Positions 1 to 6,531 are shown, counted from the stretch's first letter. The stretch is DNA of 11,884 nucleotides from UBA3103 sp002365855 (GCA_030627625.1 DAOURR010000065.1:1-11884); one strand, 5' to 3'. Made by a program: numbers and translations. The notes: generated by a model not told the origin, from the sequence alone.

Positions 1-108
1 CCATCATTGATTTTGAAAAAGTTATTTCTACATCAGGTACCTTCAGGGGTGGAATTTAATTTTTCAAATAAGGCTTTAAAACAGCGGTAAAATAAAAGAG
101 GTTAATAT

Positions 109-137
109 TTGACAGCTGGTAAATGATACTATATAAT
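109..137 (+). promoter_or_regulatory. Sigma-A-type promoter of the 170-490 gene
   Basis: A perfect -35 TTGACA (109-114) and a perfect -10 TATAAT (132-137) are separated by 17 bases, the ideal spacing for the housekeeping sigma factor. The start codon lies about 30 bases further on, after a GGAGG ribosome binding site at 158-162. No operator dyad is obvious, so strong constitutive expression is likely. Confidence 0.8.
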
Positions 138-169
138 GTCCCCATAAACTTAATAACGGAGGTATCCAA

Positions 170-490
170 ATGGCCTTTATAGTTTACAAGCTGCGGGGAG
201 AAAGGGTAGGGAAGGTCCCTCTGGTGACACTTTCTAAAAATTCTATTGTTCTGAATAAAATAGCGCGTGAAAAGTTAAAAGCAGATAAGGTGGAGCTAGC
301 TTTTGACAATGATTCAAACACACTGAGGATCACCCCCTCAGGAGAAGGCCAGACAGTTAAGAAAACCAAGGTTTTTGCAAGAGGCTTCTTCAACCATTTT
401 AATATTGAAAAAAAAGGGAAGTTTAATGCAATATTTGATGATAAGGAAAACGCCCTTTTCGTTAGTTTGGACAAAGAAAACCTGCACTAA
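170..490 (+). CDS. Small unknown protein, 106 aa, possible beta-hairpin DNA-binding or structural protein
   Basis: I do not recognise a named family. The protein is basic and has two similar halves. Residues about 15-55 contain the pattern VTLSKNSIVLNKIAREKL, then KVELAFD and LRITP. Residues about 67-101 contain ARGFFNHF, then GKFNAIFD and ALFVSL. Each half looks like a short helix followed by a beta hairpin ending in an acidic turn, loosely reminiscent of AbrB/SpoVT-like swapped-hairpin proteins, but that is only an impression. No membrane segment or signal peptide is visible. The ATG at 170 has GGAGG seven bases upstream and a consensus promoter in front, so it is probably well expressed. 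The gene is a monocistron: its stop codon lies in the loop of the terminator hairpin it shares with the convergent NUDIX gene. Confidence 0.8.
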   Translation: MAFIVYKLRGERVGKVPLVTLSKNSIVLNKIAREKLKADKVELAFDNDSNTLRITPSGEGQTVKKTKVFARGFFNHFNIEKKGKFNAIFDDKENALFVSLDKENLH

Positions 491-507
491 GTGCAGGTTT
501 TCTTTGT
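471..507. terminator. Bidirectional hairpin terminator overlapping a stop codon
   Basis: A perfect inverted repeat has 17-base arms (471-487 and 491-507) and a 3-base loop that is exactly the TAA stop codon of the upstream gene. The stem has a GC core (CCTGCAC/GTGCAGG) and A-rich/T-rich flanks, so either strand ends in a T-rich run (TTTTCTTTGTTTC on the plus strand). It sits between convergent genes and can stop transcription from both sides. The plus-strand arm is also coding sequence for the last residues of the 106-aa protein. Confidence 0.8.
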
Positions 508-508
508 T

Positions 509-928
509 TCAACGCAGTTTTGACTGTACGCTTTGGATGACACGAACCATATTTTCTGTCATATACAGGTGCTTGCTGTCAAAACCGATATATTTACAGC
601 CGTCGACCTCCGGTATTCTTTTCCCCTTTTTGTCACGAAAAAAGGATCTACAGGTCATATCCACGGTATTGGGCAGCGCTTTATCCACTAATAAAAAGAG
701 GTGCAGATCCTTCCCCCTGTAATACTCAAAAACACCCAGGTCGACCAGTCTTTCCTGCCCGATCACCAGCCCGGTTTCTTCCTCCACCTCCCTGATACAA
801 GCTGTAACCGGATCTTCAGCAGCGTCAACCAGGCCTTTTGGTATGTCGTAATGGTTCCTGCCCGTTACATGACAAACTAAAAATTTATCACCGTCAGTTA
901 GTATCAATCCTGCGGACATCTTCTTCAT
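509..928 (-). CDS. NUDIX hydrolase, 139 aa
   Basis: This is a NUDIX-superfamily pyrophosphohydrolase, hydrolysing a nucleoside diphosphate linked to another moiety with help from divalent metal. The Nudix box GX5EX7REUXEEXGU is complete at residues 32-54: G32, E38, R46-E47, E50-E51, G53. It follows the usual YDIPKG lead-in. The length is typical of a single-domain cytoplasmic enzyme such as a dinucleoside-polyphosphate hydrolase, but the substrate cannot be read from sequence. The ATG at 928 lies only six bases after the stop of the upstream RemA-like gene, with no good Shine-Dalgarno sequence, so translation is probably coupled to that gene. A second in-frame ATG occurs at residue 4. It is the last gene of a likely minus-strand operon and ends at the shared terminator. 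Confidence 0.92.
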   Translation of the reverse strand: MKKMSAGLILTDGDKFLVCHVTGRNHYDIPKGLVDAAEDPVTACIREVEEETGLVIGQERLVDLGVFEYYRGKDLHLFLLVDKALPNTVDMTCRSFFRDKKGKRIPEVDGCKYIGFDSKHLYMTENMVRVIQSVQSKLR

Positions 929-934
929 AATAAT

Positions 935-1303
935 TCAGTGACCAATTTCATGCTTGAGAATTTCTTCGATTCGTTTTTCGATAGTGTCTAAATCAAGGCC
1001 GGCTTCCTTATTAATGCTTTTTCTAAGCATTGGCCCAATTTGTTTAATATCATCTACAATATCCTGTAGCAGTTCGAAGGCTACGCTAGCTTCCATAACC
1101 TCTCGCGGAATTGCTACAATATTAGCTACAATCGAGGCCTCGGTCCTTGAAGCTATCAGGGGTTCTTTTATTTCTTCAACATAGACTTTAGTGCGTCGCC
1201 GGGGCCCACGGTCGTCCTCGATAGGCTCTAATACAACAACCTTATCTGAACGCACGTATTTGCCGTACCCTAAAGGAACAATTACATTTTCCCTGATTTC
1301 CAT
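935..1303 (-). CDS. RemA-like (DUF370-type) protein with an extra C-terminal helical region, 122 aa
   Basis: The N-terminal part (VPLGYGKYVRSDKVVVLEP, then GPRRRTKVYVEE, then PLIASRTEASIVANI) resembles the RemA/YlzA family, where a short G-G-V-S/D-I-V core is followed by a basic RRT strand and an S-x-A-I/V-x segment. RemA is a small DNA-binding regulator of matrix genes in Bacillus. The match is by eye and the family call is tentative. RemA is normally under 100 residues. Here residues about 65-122 add a predicted amphipathic helical tail (REVMEASVAFELLQDIVDDI, then TIEKRIEEILKHEIGH) that could mediate self-association. I chose the ATG at 1303 rather than the in-frame TTG at 1309, because GGAG lies eight bases before the ATG but only two before the TTG. 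Confidence 0.6.
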   Translation of the reverse strand: MEIRENVIVPLGYGKYVRSDKVVVLEPIEDDRGPRRRTKVYVEEIKEPLIASRTEASIVANIVAIPREVMEASVAFELLQDIVDDIKQIGPMLRKSINKEAGLDLDTIEKRIEEILKHEIGH

Positions 1304-1427
1304 GGACAAGTCTCCTGTTTTTTAAGTGTATCTTTTTTTTAGTTTCTCCAGCAGGTTGCCCGTTATTCCTTAAGCTTATTGTTCCCCAAGCTTACTCTAT
1401 GTGCCTTCAACAGGAGCATTAGAACAT

Positions 1428-2054
1428 TTAAGTGGTTTTAAGCTTTGATGTAAAGTAATGAGTGGCATAAACTGCAGCCAGCGGATTATGTCCCGTCGCC
1501 CGGTCTTTTACTGCCAGGACTGTAATTGGAGCGTCTGAATATTTAATAAAGAGACTGTCATGCCCGACACAAAGACCAAGAAGAACGTTGAGGTCTGGTT
1601 TCGCTTTGTTTAGAAGCATAGCCTGAACTACAGGGTTGCACATGCCTTCAAACCTGCCCGGCCGTACTTTTTCATCATCTTTGAGTCCCAGTTCTTCCTT
1701 GGGTCTTGAACCGGTTTTGCACATGACCGAGGCTACCTCAAATCCCTCGCTTTCAAATATCTTAGTTACTTCAAGCGCTTCCCGGCGCAGGCCAACGCAA
1801 AACGAAAGGCCGAGCTTTTTAAAACCTGCCATTTTGGAAAATTCCATAATCTCCCGAACTCTGGGCCAGACACCGTAGCCCGACGCCTCCACCCGCGCCG
1901 ATAGGCAGGCCAGTTTACCGGCTGACTCACGGTAGGCGGATGCTGCTTCTTCGTATATCTCACCATAAATTCTCATGGGACATTTTGGCGGCAGGTTGTC
2001 CAGGTCATTCTGATAACACGAATACAAGCCGCATTTAGCACAATTCAAATACAT
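1428..2054 (-). CDS. DUF1847 metal-binding protein, 208 aa
   Basis: This matches the DUF1847 family, small cytoplasmic proteins of anaerobes with an N-terminal cysteine cluster. Visible here are C5, C8, C13 and C25 (CAKCGLYSC, then PPKCP), which could bind zinc or an iron-sulfur cluster. Further family-typical patches are LGLSFCVGLRREA near residue 85, VMCKTG near 110, the FEGMCNPVVQAMLLN segment near 140, and LGLCVGHDSLFIKYSDAPITVLAVKDR near 160-185, which supplies a conserved Cys and His. No activity has been assigned to the family that I can state. The ATG has AAGGAG eight bases upstream. The gene lies 30 bases downstream of the 2085-2510 gene, so the two are probably co-transcribed. The length is normal and the gene looks intact. 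Confidence 0.85.
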   Translation of the reverse strand: MYLNCAKCGLYSCYQNDLDNLPPKCPMRIYGEIYEEAASAYRESAGKLACLSARVEASGYGVWPRVREIMEFSKMAGFKKLGLSFCVGLRREALEVTKIFESEGFEVASVMCKTGSRPKEELGLKDDEKVRPGRFEGMCNPVVQAMLLNKAKPDLNVLLGLCVGHDSLFIKYSDAPITVLAVKDRATGHNPLAAVYATHYFTSKLKTT

Positions 2055-2084
2055 GTTCCACGCTCCTTTTTGAGTAATGTTTTA

Positions 2085-2510
2085 TTAATTAACCGGATTT
2101 CCAGGCCAATCCATATGCTGGGTTTGATCAAGTAATCCATGAAATAATTCTTTCGTCAAAGGCTTCCTGTTTTCCATTAAAATCCAGCCTTTACTCCTTG
2201 AATATAAAAAGCTAAAGGTTTTTCTGGCAGTTATCATGTTTACACATCCTATAGCGCCTATGGCGAACCTTCCGATAGGCCTAATCTCAACCAGGTAGTT
2301 TTCCGCAGTAATTAGCAGCATAGGCGCATGGTATTTCCCTATGTGCTGCTCATTTTGTTCTGTTGTCTGTTCGATAACAAATGGAATGATTACCTGCCGG
2401 GGGTCAGCTTCCCATTGTTTGATCTTTTCCACCGTCCACAGCTTAAACTGCTTTACAAGTTCAATAAGGGCTGAAATCCAATCTTCCTTGATTTTCTGAT
2501 TTTCTGTCAT
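2085..2510 (-). CDS. Unknown soluble protein, 141 aa
   Basis: I do not recognise this protein. The first 35 residues are helical and charged (DWISALIELVKQFKLWTVEKIKQW). The remainder is mixed beta/alpha with patches PRQVIIPFVIEQTTEQ, HAPMLLITAENYLVEIRPIGRF, GAIGCVNMITARKTFSFLY and the C-terminal HGLLDQTQHMDWPGNP. There is no signal peptide or convincing membrane span. I prefer the ATG at 2510, with AAGGA seven bases upstream. A longer in-frame TTG at 2531, behind a G-run, would add seven residues. It is the first gene of the probable minus-strand operon leading into the DUF1847 gene. Confidence 0.65.
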   Translation of the reverse strand: MTENQKIKEDWISALIELVKQFKLWTVEKIKQWEADPRQVIIPFVIEQTTEQNEQHIGKYHAPMLLITAENYLVEIRPIGRFAIGAIGCVNMITARKTFSFLYSRSKGWILMENRKPLTKELFHGLLDQTQHMDWPGNPVN

Positions 2511-2632
2511 TTCCTCTTCCTTGTTTGGCAAATTTTACGCCCCCCTGCTAGTACTATTTATTACTGATTCAAAAACTAGTTTTTGTTTTAATAAGTGAAC
2601 ACCTGTACGCTTATGAGCTATTGTCCAAAATT

Positions 2633-2661
2633 ATTATAGGCTAACAGCCAGTTAGGCGCAA
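2633..2661 (-). promoter_or_regulatory. Candidate promoter for the minus-strand operon
   Basis: On the minus strand a perfect TATAAT (2638-2633) follows TTGCGC (2661-2656) with a 17-base spacer. The spacer contains a small dyad, CTAAC-N5-GTTAG, that might be a protein-binding site. The promoter would give a leader of roughly 115 bases before the ATG at 2510. The -35 is weak, so the call is tentative. Confidence 0.4.
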
Positions 2662-2865
2662 CAAATTTTTAAGATATAAACACCATAAAAGCCCGTAAAC
2701 TAGTGCGAGGGACTTTTTTGCCCGGATGCAAAAATTGAAACCTGCCTGCCATGATAACCTATTCTTTTGATATTGAGTTTAAAAAACAATATAAGTATGC
2801 AGGTATTTGTTATAAACAAAGTATTGTTCACCACAATTATCACATACCCCGCGGGGACATCTTCT
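2662..2865. other. Non-coding stretch
   Basis: I find no credible gene here. Short open frames exist on both strands, but they run into the palindromic repeat downstream and lack ribosome binding sites. The only local structure is a small GC palindrome, CCCCGCGGGG at 2847-2856, close to the repeat border. Confidence 0.5.
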
Positions 2866-2951
2866 AGTAGTGAAGGGGTCAGGCTTGCTTGTTGCATTAG
2901 TAAAGGATTGTTGTTTAAGTGCAATAATGCAAGCCTGACCCCTTCACTACT
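2866..2951 (-). repeat. Palindromic REP-like repeat, copy 1 (inverted orientation)
   Basis: Two perfect 23-base arms (2866-2888 and 2929-2951) enclose a 40-base centre. The arm begins AGTAGTGAAGGGGTCAGG, so GTAG occurs at the foot on both strands (2867-2870, and CTAC at 2947-2950). Read on the minus strand, the centre (CAACAATCCTTTACTAATGC) aligns with that of copy 3 on the plus strand, so this copy is inverted relative to copies 2 and 3. Its inner arm has diverged more than in those copies. GTAG plus hairpin is the signature of REP sequences processed by Y1 transposases. Confidence 0.85.
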
Positions 2952-3163
2952 TAAGTAACCAAGCAGCGTTAATAAAAAGGGGGAAAAACAAAAGTAAAAT
3001 AATTAACAAACCATTAGAGCCGGATTGTATTACTACAATTATGCGGTTTTGACAAAAAACCGGATAGCCTATTTTTTTTGTAAAATCCATTTAATGTTGA
3101 AAGTAGGGCAGGTCGAGTAATTATAATATTGGTATAAAATGGCGCAAATTGTTTTCCACATGA

Positions 3164-3190
3164 ATACTATTAATATAGCACCAATAGTAT
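3164..3190. repeat. 8-bp inverted repeat ahead of the LysM gene
   Basis: ATACTATT (3164-3171) and AATAGTAT (3183-3190) are perfect inverted copies separated by 11 bases, ending just before the AAAGGGTG ribosome binding site of the LysM gene. It could be an operator or an mRNA hairpin affecting translation. A possible -10 TATAAT lies upstream at 3122-3127 with TTGAAA at 3097-3102, but that 19-base spacing is poor. Confidence 0.35.
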
Positions 3191-3205
3191 GAAAGGGTGA
3201 TAATA

Positions 3206-3376
3206 TTGCAGCATATACCACGGATTAACATCGTTGCCATACCAACAGATACTCTTTTTTCTCTTGCACGAATTTTTAGTGTATTAACCATAGAGGAGAT
3301 TCTGGCGCTTAACCCTGGAATTGTTGACCCTAATGTCATTTTTCCCGGTCAGATTATCAACGTGCCTCTAAGTTAA
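3206..3376 (+). CDS. Single-LysM-domain mini-protein, 56 aa
   Basis: The frame encodes essentially one LysM domain and nothing else. After LQHIPRINIVAIP comes TDTLFSLARIFSVLTIEEIL, then ALNPGIVDP and FPGQIINVPLS, matching the LysM pattern D-T-L-x-x-I-A-x-x-F, then N-P-x-I-x-x-P-x-x-I-x-P-G-Q-x-I-x-V-P. LysM domains bind N-acetylglucosamine-containing glycans such as peptidoglycan and are common on spore coat and cortex proteins. The start is a TTG with the Shine-Dalgarno AAAGGGTG six bases upstream. There is no signal peptide. The domain ends precisely at the stop codon, so it is complete. The same frame stays open for another 56 codons after the TAA (to a TGA at 3545-3547), with no recognisable domain. 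It heads the CARDB-SOD cassette about 300 bases upstream. Confidence 0.75.
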   Translation: MQHIPRINIVAIPTDTLFSLARIFSVLTIEEILALNPGIVDPNVIFPGQIINVPLS

Positions 3377-3676
3377 ATACGGCAAACCGTCACCGACTTT
3401 ATACATTATTCAGAACAAGAAGTTGTTATTGTCGCACCTGCAAACCCTCCACTAGAAAAAATTACTCGCCCAATAAACATTATGAACATTTGTTCTTGTC
3501 AATTTTTTTTATTGCTTCTAGGTCGTCCCGCACCGTATGGGCGCTGATTTTTACGTATCTTCCCATGTATTAGGCAAAAGATGTTGCTGATTGGGTTATG
3601 TTCAACCGTGAAGCTTTGGAAACTCTTCTATTGACATAAGCATATTGTGAATAAATACAAATAAGGAGTGTCTATT
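3377..3676 (+). other. Intergenic stretch between the LysM and CARDB genes
   Basis: There is no convincing gene. The LysM frame continues open after its stop as far as 3547 but shows no domain and ends in a hydrophobic CSCQFFLLLLG patch. A second weak coding-like scrap (AKDVADWVMFNREALETL) precedes TAA at about 3637. A perfect -35 TTGACA stands at 3631-3636 but is followed by only a poor -10 (AATACA or TACAAA), so a promoter for the CARDB gene here is possible but unproved. Confidence 0.4.
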
Positions 3677-4069
3677 GTGAATCAAGAAGGCAACAGGAAC
3701 GACAAATTTCCTGATTTAATCCCGCTTAGATTTATGAGCAATTATTGCAATATAGATACCCGATGCAGGTTGATAATCACGGTTAAAAACCAGGGATTTG
3801 CCGTGGCGCCTCCTTCCACCAGTAGAGTGGAGTTTAATCAAGTTGAAGATGGAATCGTAGATATTCCGACACCAAGTATTCCTCCCTTAAAACAGGTTGA
3901 CTTAGAACCAGTAGCGATACCGGTAACAAATACCGGAAATGCGCTCTTTACTATCACTGTGAACGCTAAAAAAGAGATAGTGGAATCCGACTATAAAAAT
4001 AATTCTGTGAACGGTATTTGTATAAAATCGCCGCAATGCCCATATCCCTTGAATACCAAAGATTTATAG
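3677..4069 (+). CDS. CARDB-domain protein, 130 aa
   Basis: Most of the protein is one CARDB-type immunoglobulin-like beta-sandwich, a fold used for adhesion or assembly on cell surfaces. The typical elements are all present: DLIPL near the N-terminus, then LIITVKNQGFAVAPPSTSRV, IPPLKQVDLEPVAIPV, and the hallmark closing strand FTITVNAKKEIVESDYKNNS. Four cysteines (CNIDTRC early, then GICIKSPQC late) could form disulfides or bind metal. No signal peptide precedes the domain. I chose the GTG at 3677, with AAGGAG eight bases before it, over an overlapping GTG at 3668 that lies within the ribosome binding site. The stop lies 13 bases before the SOD gene, so the two form an operon. Together with LysM it suggests an envelope or spore-surface setting. 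Confidence 0.8.
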   Translation: MNQEGNRNDKFPDLIPLRFMSNYCNIDTRCRLIITVKNQGFAVAPPSTSRVEFNQVEDGIVDIPTPSIPPLKQVDLEPVAIPVTNTGNALFTITVNAKKEIVESDYKNNSVNGICIKSPQCPYPLNTKDL

Positions 4070-4082
4070 TTAAAGGAGAAAG

Positions 4083-4559
4083 ATGATGCATACAAACATT
4101 TCGGCGGCTTATGCAAATATTGTAGGAGGACCATTACAACCCCAAATAAGAGGTGTCATTGACTTTTATGATGTTCGTGGAGGCACCTGGGTGTGCGTAG
4201 AAGTGTATGGACTGCCTCCTTACCAACCAGCCACTAACGGCCGGAATCCCATTGGTCCTCACGGTTTTCATATTCATGAATTTGGTGATTGCCAGGTTGG
4301 TGACCCCTTTGATCCTTTCCAAGCCGCAGGAGAACATTGGGACCCTACAAACCAACCCCATGGAAACCACGCAGGAGATTTCCCTGTTTTGTTCTCAAAC
4401 AACGGTTACTCAAAAATGTGTTTCTTTACTAACGCTTTTAAGCCTTACCAGGTCGTCGGCAAATCAATTATCATTCATTTAAACCCTGATGATTACCGAA
4501 CCCAGCCGGCAGGTGACTCAGGGAAAAGGTTGGCTTGTGGAGTAATAATGAAAACCTGA
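4083..4559 (+). CDS. sodC: Cu/Zn superoxide dismutase, 158 aa
   Basis: The protein converts superoxide to oxygen and hydrogen peroxide. All catalytic residues of the Cu/Zn SOD family can be placed: copper ligands H63 and H65 (GFHIHEFGDC), bridging H85 (AGEHWDP), copper ligand H132 (IIIHLNPDD), zinc ligands H93, H96 and D99 (PHGNHAGDFP), the channel arginine R149 and the disulfide pair C70/C152 (KRLACGVI). The length is normal, with a slightly short zinc loop. It has no signal peptide or lipobox, unlike most bacterial SodC, so it would be made in the cytoplasm. B. subtilis YojM, the best-known Firmicute relative, lacks copper ligands; this one keeps them. AAGGAG precedes two adjacent ATGs, and the second (4086) has the better seven-base spacing. 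It follows the CARDB gene by 13 bases. Confidence 0.93.
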   Translation: MMHTNISAAYANIVGGPLQPQIRGVIDFYDVRGGTWVCVEVYGLPPYQPATNGRNPIGPHGFHIHEFGDCQVGDPFDPFQAAGEHWDPTNQPHGNHAGDFPVLFSNNGYSKMCFFTNAFKPYQVVGKSIIIHLNPDDYRTQPAGDSGKRLACGVIMKT

Positions 4560-4560
4560 T

Positions 4561-4983
4561 TTGAATGTCATCTTGTTCTATGGGCGGAAGTTCGTCAACC
4601 AACCAAATTCACCGGACAAAGATATCTTTTCGCACAGTGTTACAATCACCACCCTCCGTCTCGAACTTGGACAAACTTACTTAAACCTGGTCACCCCTAA
4701 ACTGCTCGTCTCGATCAACCTACAGCTTTTCACCACAAACCAAAATAAAGAATATAATATAACATATTTTTCCATTATCAAAGAGGACGTGGTGCAGATG
4801 ATTAAACCTTCCAGAAAAATTTTAATAGCAGGTTCAATCCATACTCTTGAAATTTTTGAATCTGGAACAGGTGATTTAATATTTAATATAATACTGAACG
4901 AGAATGACAAAGTTGTTGGAACTGTCAAGGCAGAAAGCAATACCTTATTAAATCTGTTACATGAGTTATGCAGTTCCTGGTAA
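4561..4983 (+). CDS. Unknown protein of the SOD cassette, up to 140 aa
   Basis: I do not recognise this protein. It is rich in alternating hydrophobic and polar residues (HSVTITTLRLELGQTYLNL, then LLVSINLQLFTTNQ, YNITYFSIIKEDVV, ILIAGSIHTLEIFESGTGDL, NIILNENDKVVGTVKAES), which predicts a beta-sandwich. There is no signal peptide or membrane span. The start is doubtful: the only upstream choice is a TTG one base after the SOD stop, with no Shine-Dalgarno sequence, so it would need translational coupling. The next in-frame ATG, at about 4798, would give a short C-terminal half. An in-frame TGA at 4549 rules out anything longer. Its position makes it the probable fourth member of the cassette; no terminator is visible after it. 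Confidence 0.55.
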   Translation: MNVILFYGRKFVNQPNSPDKDIFSHSVTITTLRLELGQTYLNLVTPKLLVSINLQLFTTNQNKEYNITYFSIIKEDVVQMIKPSRKILIAGSIHTLEIFESGTGDLIFNIILNENDKVVGTVKAESNTLLNLLHELCSSW

Positions 4984-5065
4984 ACAACACCAATTCCACA
5001 ACCATAAAAATGGACTATGAGGCCAAAATTTTTCGATGAACCTTGAAAACCGATCGCCGGTTATG

Positions 5066-5932
5066 TCAAAATAGACATTGCTCGTAACAGCAAGTCCGAT
5101 GACTGGCGTTGAATAAGTTTCTTACCATTTCGCAGTGGGAGAGGGCTTCTTCGGCGCCTTCTTTATTGCATTCCCATCTTGCGTAGCGCAATAGGGTTTC
5201 TGCAGTAAAAAGCAGTTCAATGTGAGCAAAATGAGAAGCTTCCGACCGCGAATGGCAGTTTGTGAGCCCCAGTTCCTGTTTCACCGTGCGGTAAAACACT
5301 TCAATCCGCCAGCGTTTGACGTAAACCGCCGCAACTTCTTGTGGAGCGTCATACCGGTTGTTAATCAACAGATAGGCATCCCGGTAGGTGGCACTTTCAT
5401 CTTCCTCTTGAAGAATTCCATCCACAGTGACTGGCTCTTTCCGGTATGTGGATGCAACGGCTGCAATGGGAACGTACCGCCATCGTCTCATGGGCTTGCC
5501 TTTCTGGTTTGTGGTGTCATAAGAAAGTTTGATGTAGACATCGGGAATGCTGATGACACCGCCTTTACCGAGGGTAGAGAGTTTTGTATAAACAGTACGG
5601 AGCAGTTCCTTCGGGTTGACTTTCTTGTATTGCTCTTTCCGGGATGCCGGTTCAAAATATTTGCAATACAAAACAGTGTTTTTCTTGGCCTTGGTCACCC
5701 AGTCGAAGTTATGTTCGGCCAGCCAATTGAAGAAACTCTTGCATAGAAACCAGCGGTCCATAGCTGCCCACAGTCGTTCATGACAGGTACTGCGGAGATC
5801 CAGGAGCATTTTCCGTGCCAAATCCAGCTTGGTTTGCTTGTCATCCTGGCTTTCGGTTTTACGCCAGAATCGCCAAAAGAGGGGATACTCCAGGCCGTTT
5901 TTCAAAACTGCATAGGTGGATATGAGGTTCAT
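5066..5932 (-). pseudogene. IS4-type transposase, 5'-truncated
   Basis: The remaining 288 residues are the central and C-terminal part of a DDE transposase of the IS4 type. The second catalytic Asp is D59 (AMDRWFL). The YREK signature Y-(2)-R-(3)-E-(6)-K is exact at Y204, R207, E211 and K218 (YVKRWRIEVFYRTVKQELGL). Full-length members run to well over 400 residues and carry the first Asp in an N-terminal part that is missing here. The coding sequence breaks off around 5933-5940, where an unrelated tyrosine-recombinase remnant begins in the opposite orientation. The ATG at 5932 is therefore only the first chance start after the break, with no good ribosome binding site. It is inactive as an enzyme. 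Clear terminal inverted repeats could not be identified. Confidence 0.85.
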
Positions 5933-5940
5933 ACACCACC

Positions 5941-6139
5941 TTCAGGCATACATTTGCTAAGATGTTTTTAATGAACGGGGGAGACCCCTATGTTCTGAAG
6001 GACTTACTGGGCCATGAAAGCATGTCGACCGTAATTATACTATTTTAAGCTCTTCAGGGAGGACTTATATAAAATGTACCAGGGTAGGTCACCGGTCGAC
6101 AAGCTATCAGGTATAAGGACAGCAACTAGTAATCGTTAA
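5941..6139 (+). pseudogene. Tyrosine recombinase/integrase C-terminal remnant, frameshifted
   Basis: The frame from 5941 reads FRHTFAKMFLMNGGDPYVLK and then DLLGHESMSTV, the box-II region of phage-type and XerC/D-type tyrosine recombinases, including the conserved R/H-T-F-A and the LLGH motif. Around 6033-6037 the frame shifts. The continuation LYYFKLFREDLYKMYQGRSP, then VDKLSG, lies in another frame and ends with TAA at 6137-6139. It includes a tyrosine in the place of the catalytic one. Everything upstream of box II is gone, replaced by the truncated IS4 transposase. This is a dead fragment, probably from an integrative element once present here. Confidence 0.75.
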
Positions 6140-6205
6140 GGTTTTGCAGCGGGCTGAACTTGCTGTGTTGGCTGCTCACCCCGGAGCTGAAAAGGTTTAC
6201 GCGTA

Positions 6206-6260
6206 GATATAAGGATATAAGGGGTCAATAAGGATATAAGGGGTCAGATATAAGGGGTCA
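6206..6260 (+). repeat. Tandem 14-bp units (GATATAAGGGGTCA) leading into repeat copy 2
   Basis: Three full copies of GATATAAGGGGTCA (6214-6227, 6233-6246, 6247-6260) and two partial ones (GATATAAG at 6206-6213, ATAAG at 6228-6232) lie head to tail. The last full unit is the left edge of the palindromic repeat. The same unit forms the left edge of copy 3 (9389-9402) but occurs there only once. Confidence 0.85.
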
Positions 6261-6330
6261 GGCTTGCATTATTGCATTAAAACAATAATCCTTTGCTAAT
6301 GCAATAATGCAAGCCTGACCCCTTCACTAC
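6252..6330 (+). repeat. Palindromic REP-like repeat, copy 2
   Basis: Perfect 28-base arms (6252-6279 and 6297-6324) flank a 17-base centre. The arm starts AAGGGGTCAGGCTTGC and continues into the palindromic-looking ATTATTGCATTA. On the minus strand GTAG (complement of 6327-6330) sits at the foot of the hairpin, as in the other copies, while the plus-strand foot is GATATAAGG. The arms are almost identical to those of copy 3, implying recent spread or conservation. Confidence 0.9.
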
Positions 6331-6531
6331 TTCAGAGAATACTCGTGTCTCTACGCTCCTGTTGGCTCGTGTTGATTGGAATGATTGGAATAAGTGCTCA
6401 CGAAATAAATAAAAAAAAGTGGCAGAACTCGTTGGAATACACACGTTATGAAAGCGTAGCGGGACAGTGGTCAACTGCAGGCTGATGTAAGAGCTGTATA
6501 CACCAGAGGAAAACAGAATTGCGTGTCGTAC

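Noticed and set aside
375..722. Plus-strand open frame of 115 codons
   Set aside because: It overlaps the end of the 106-aa gene and runs antisense to the NUDIX gene, whose catalytic box is complete; it has no ribosome binding site or domain.
2700..2924. Minus-strand open frame of 74 codons
   Set aside because: It starts inside palindromic repeat copy 1, lacks a ribosome binding site and shows no domain.
5222..5746. Plus-strand open frame of 174 codons
   Set aside because: It is the antisense shadow of the IS4-type transposase with its intact YREK motif.
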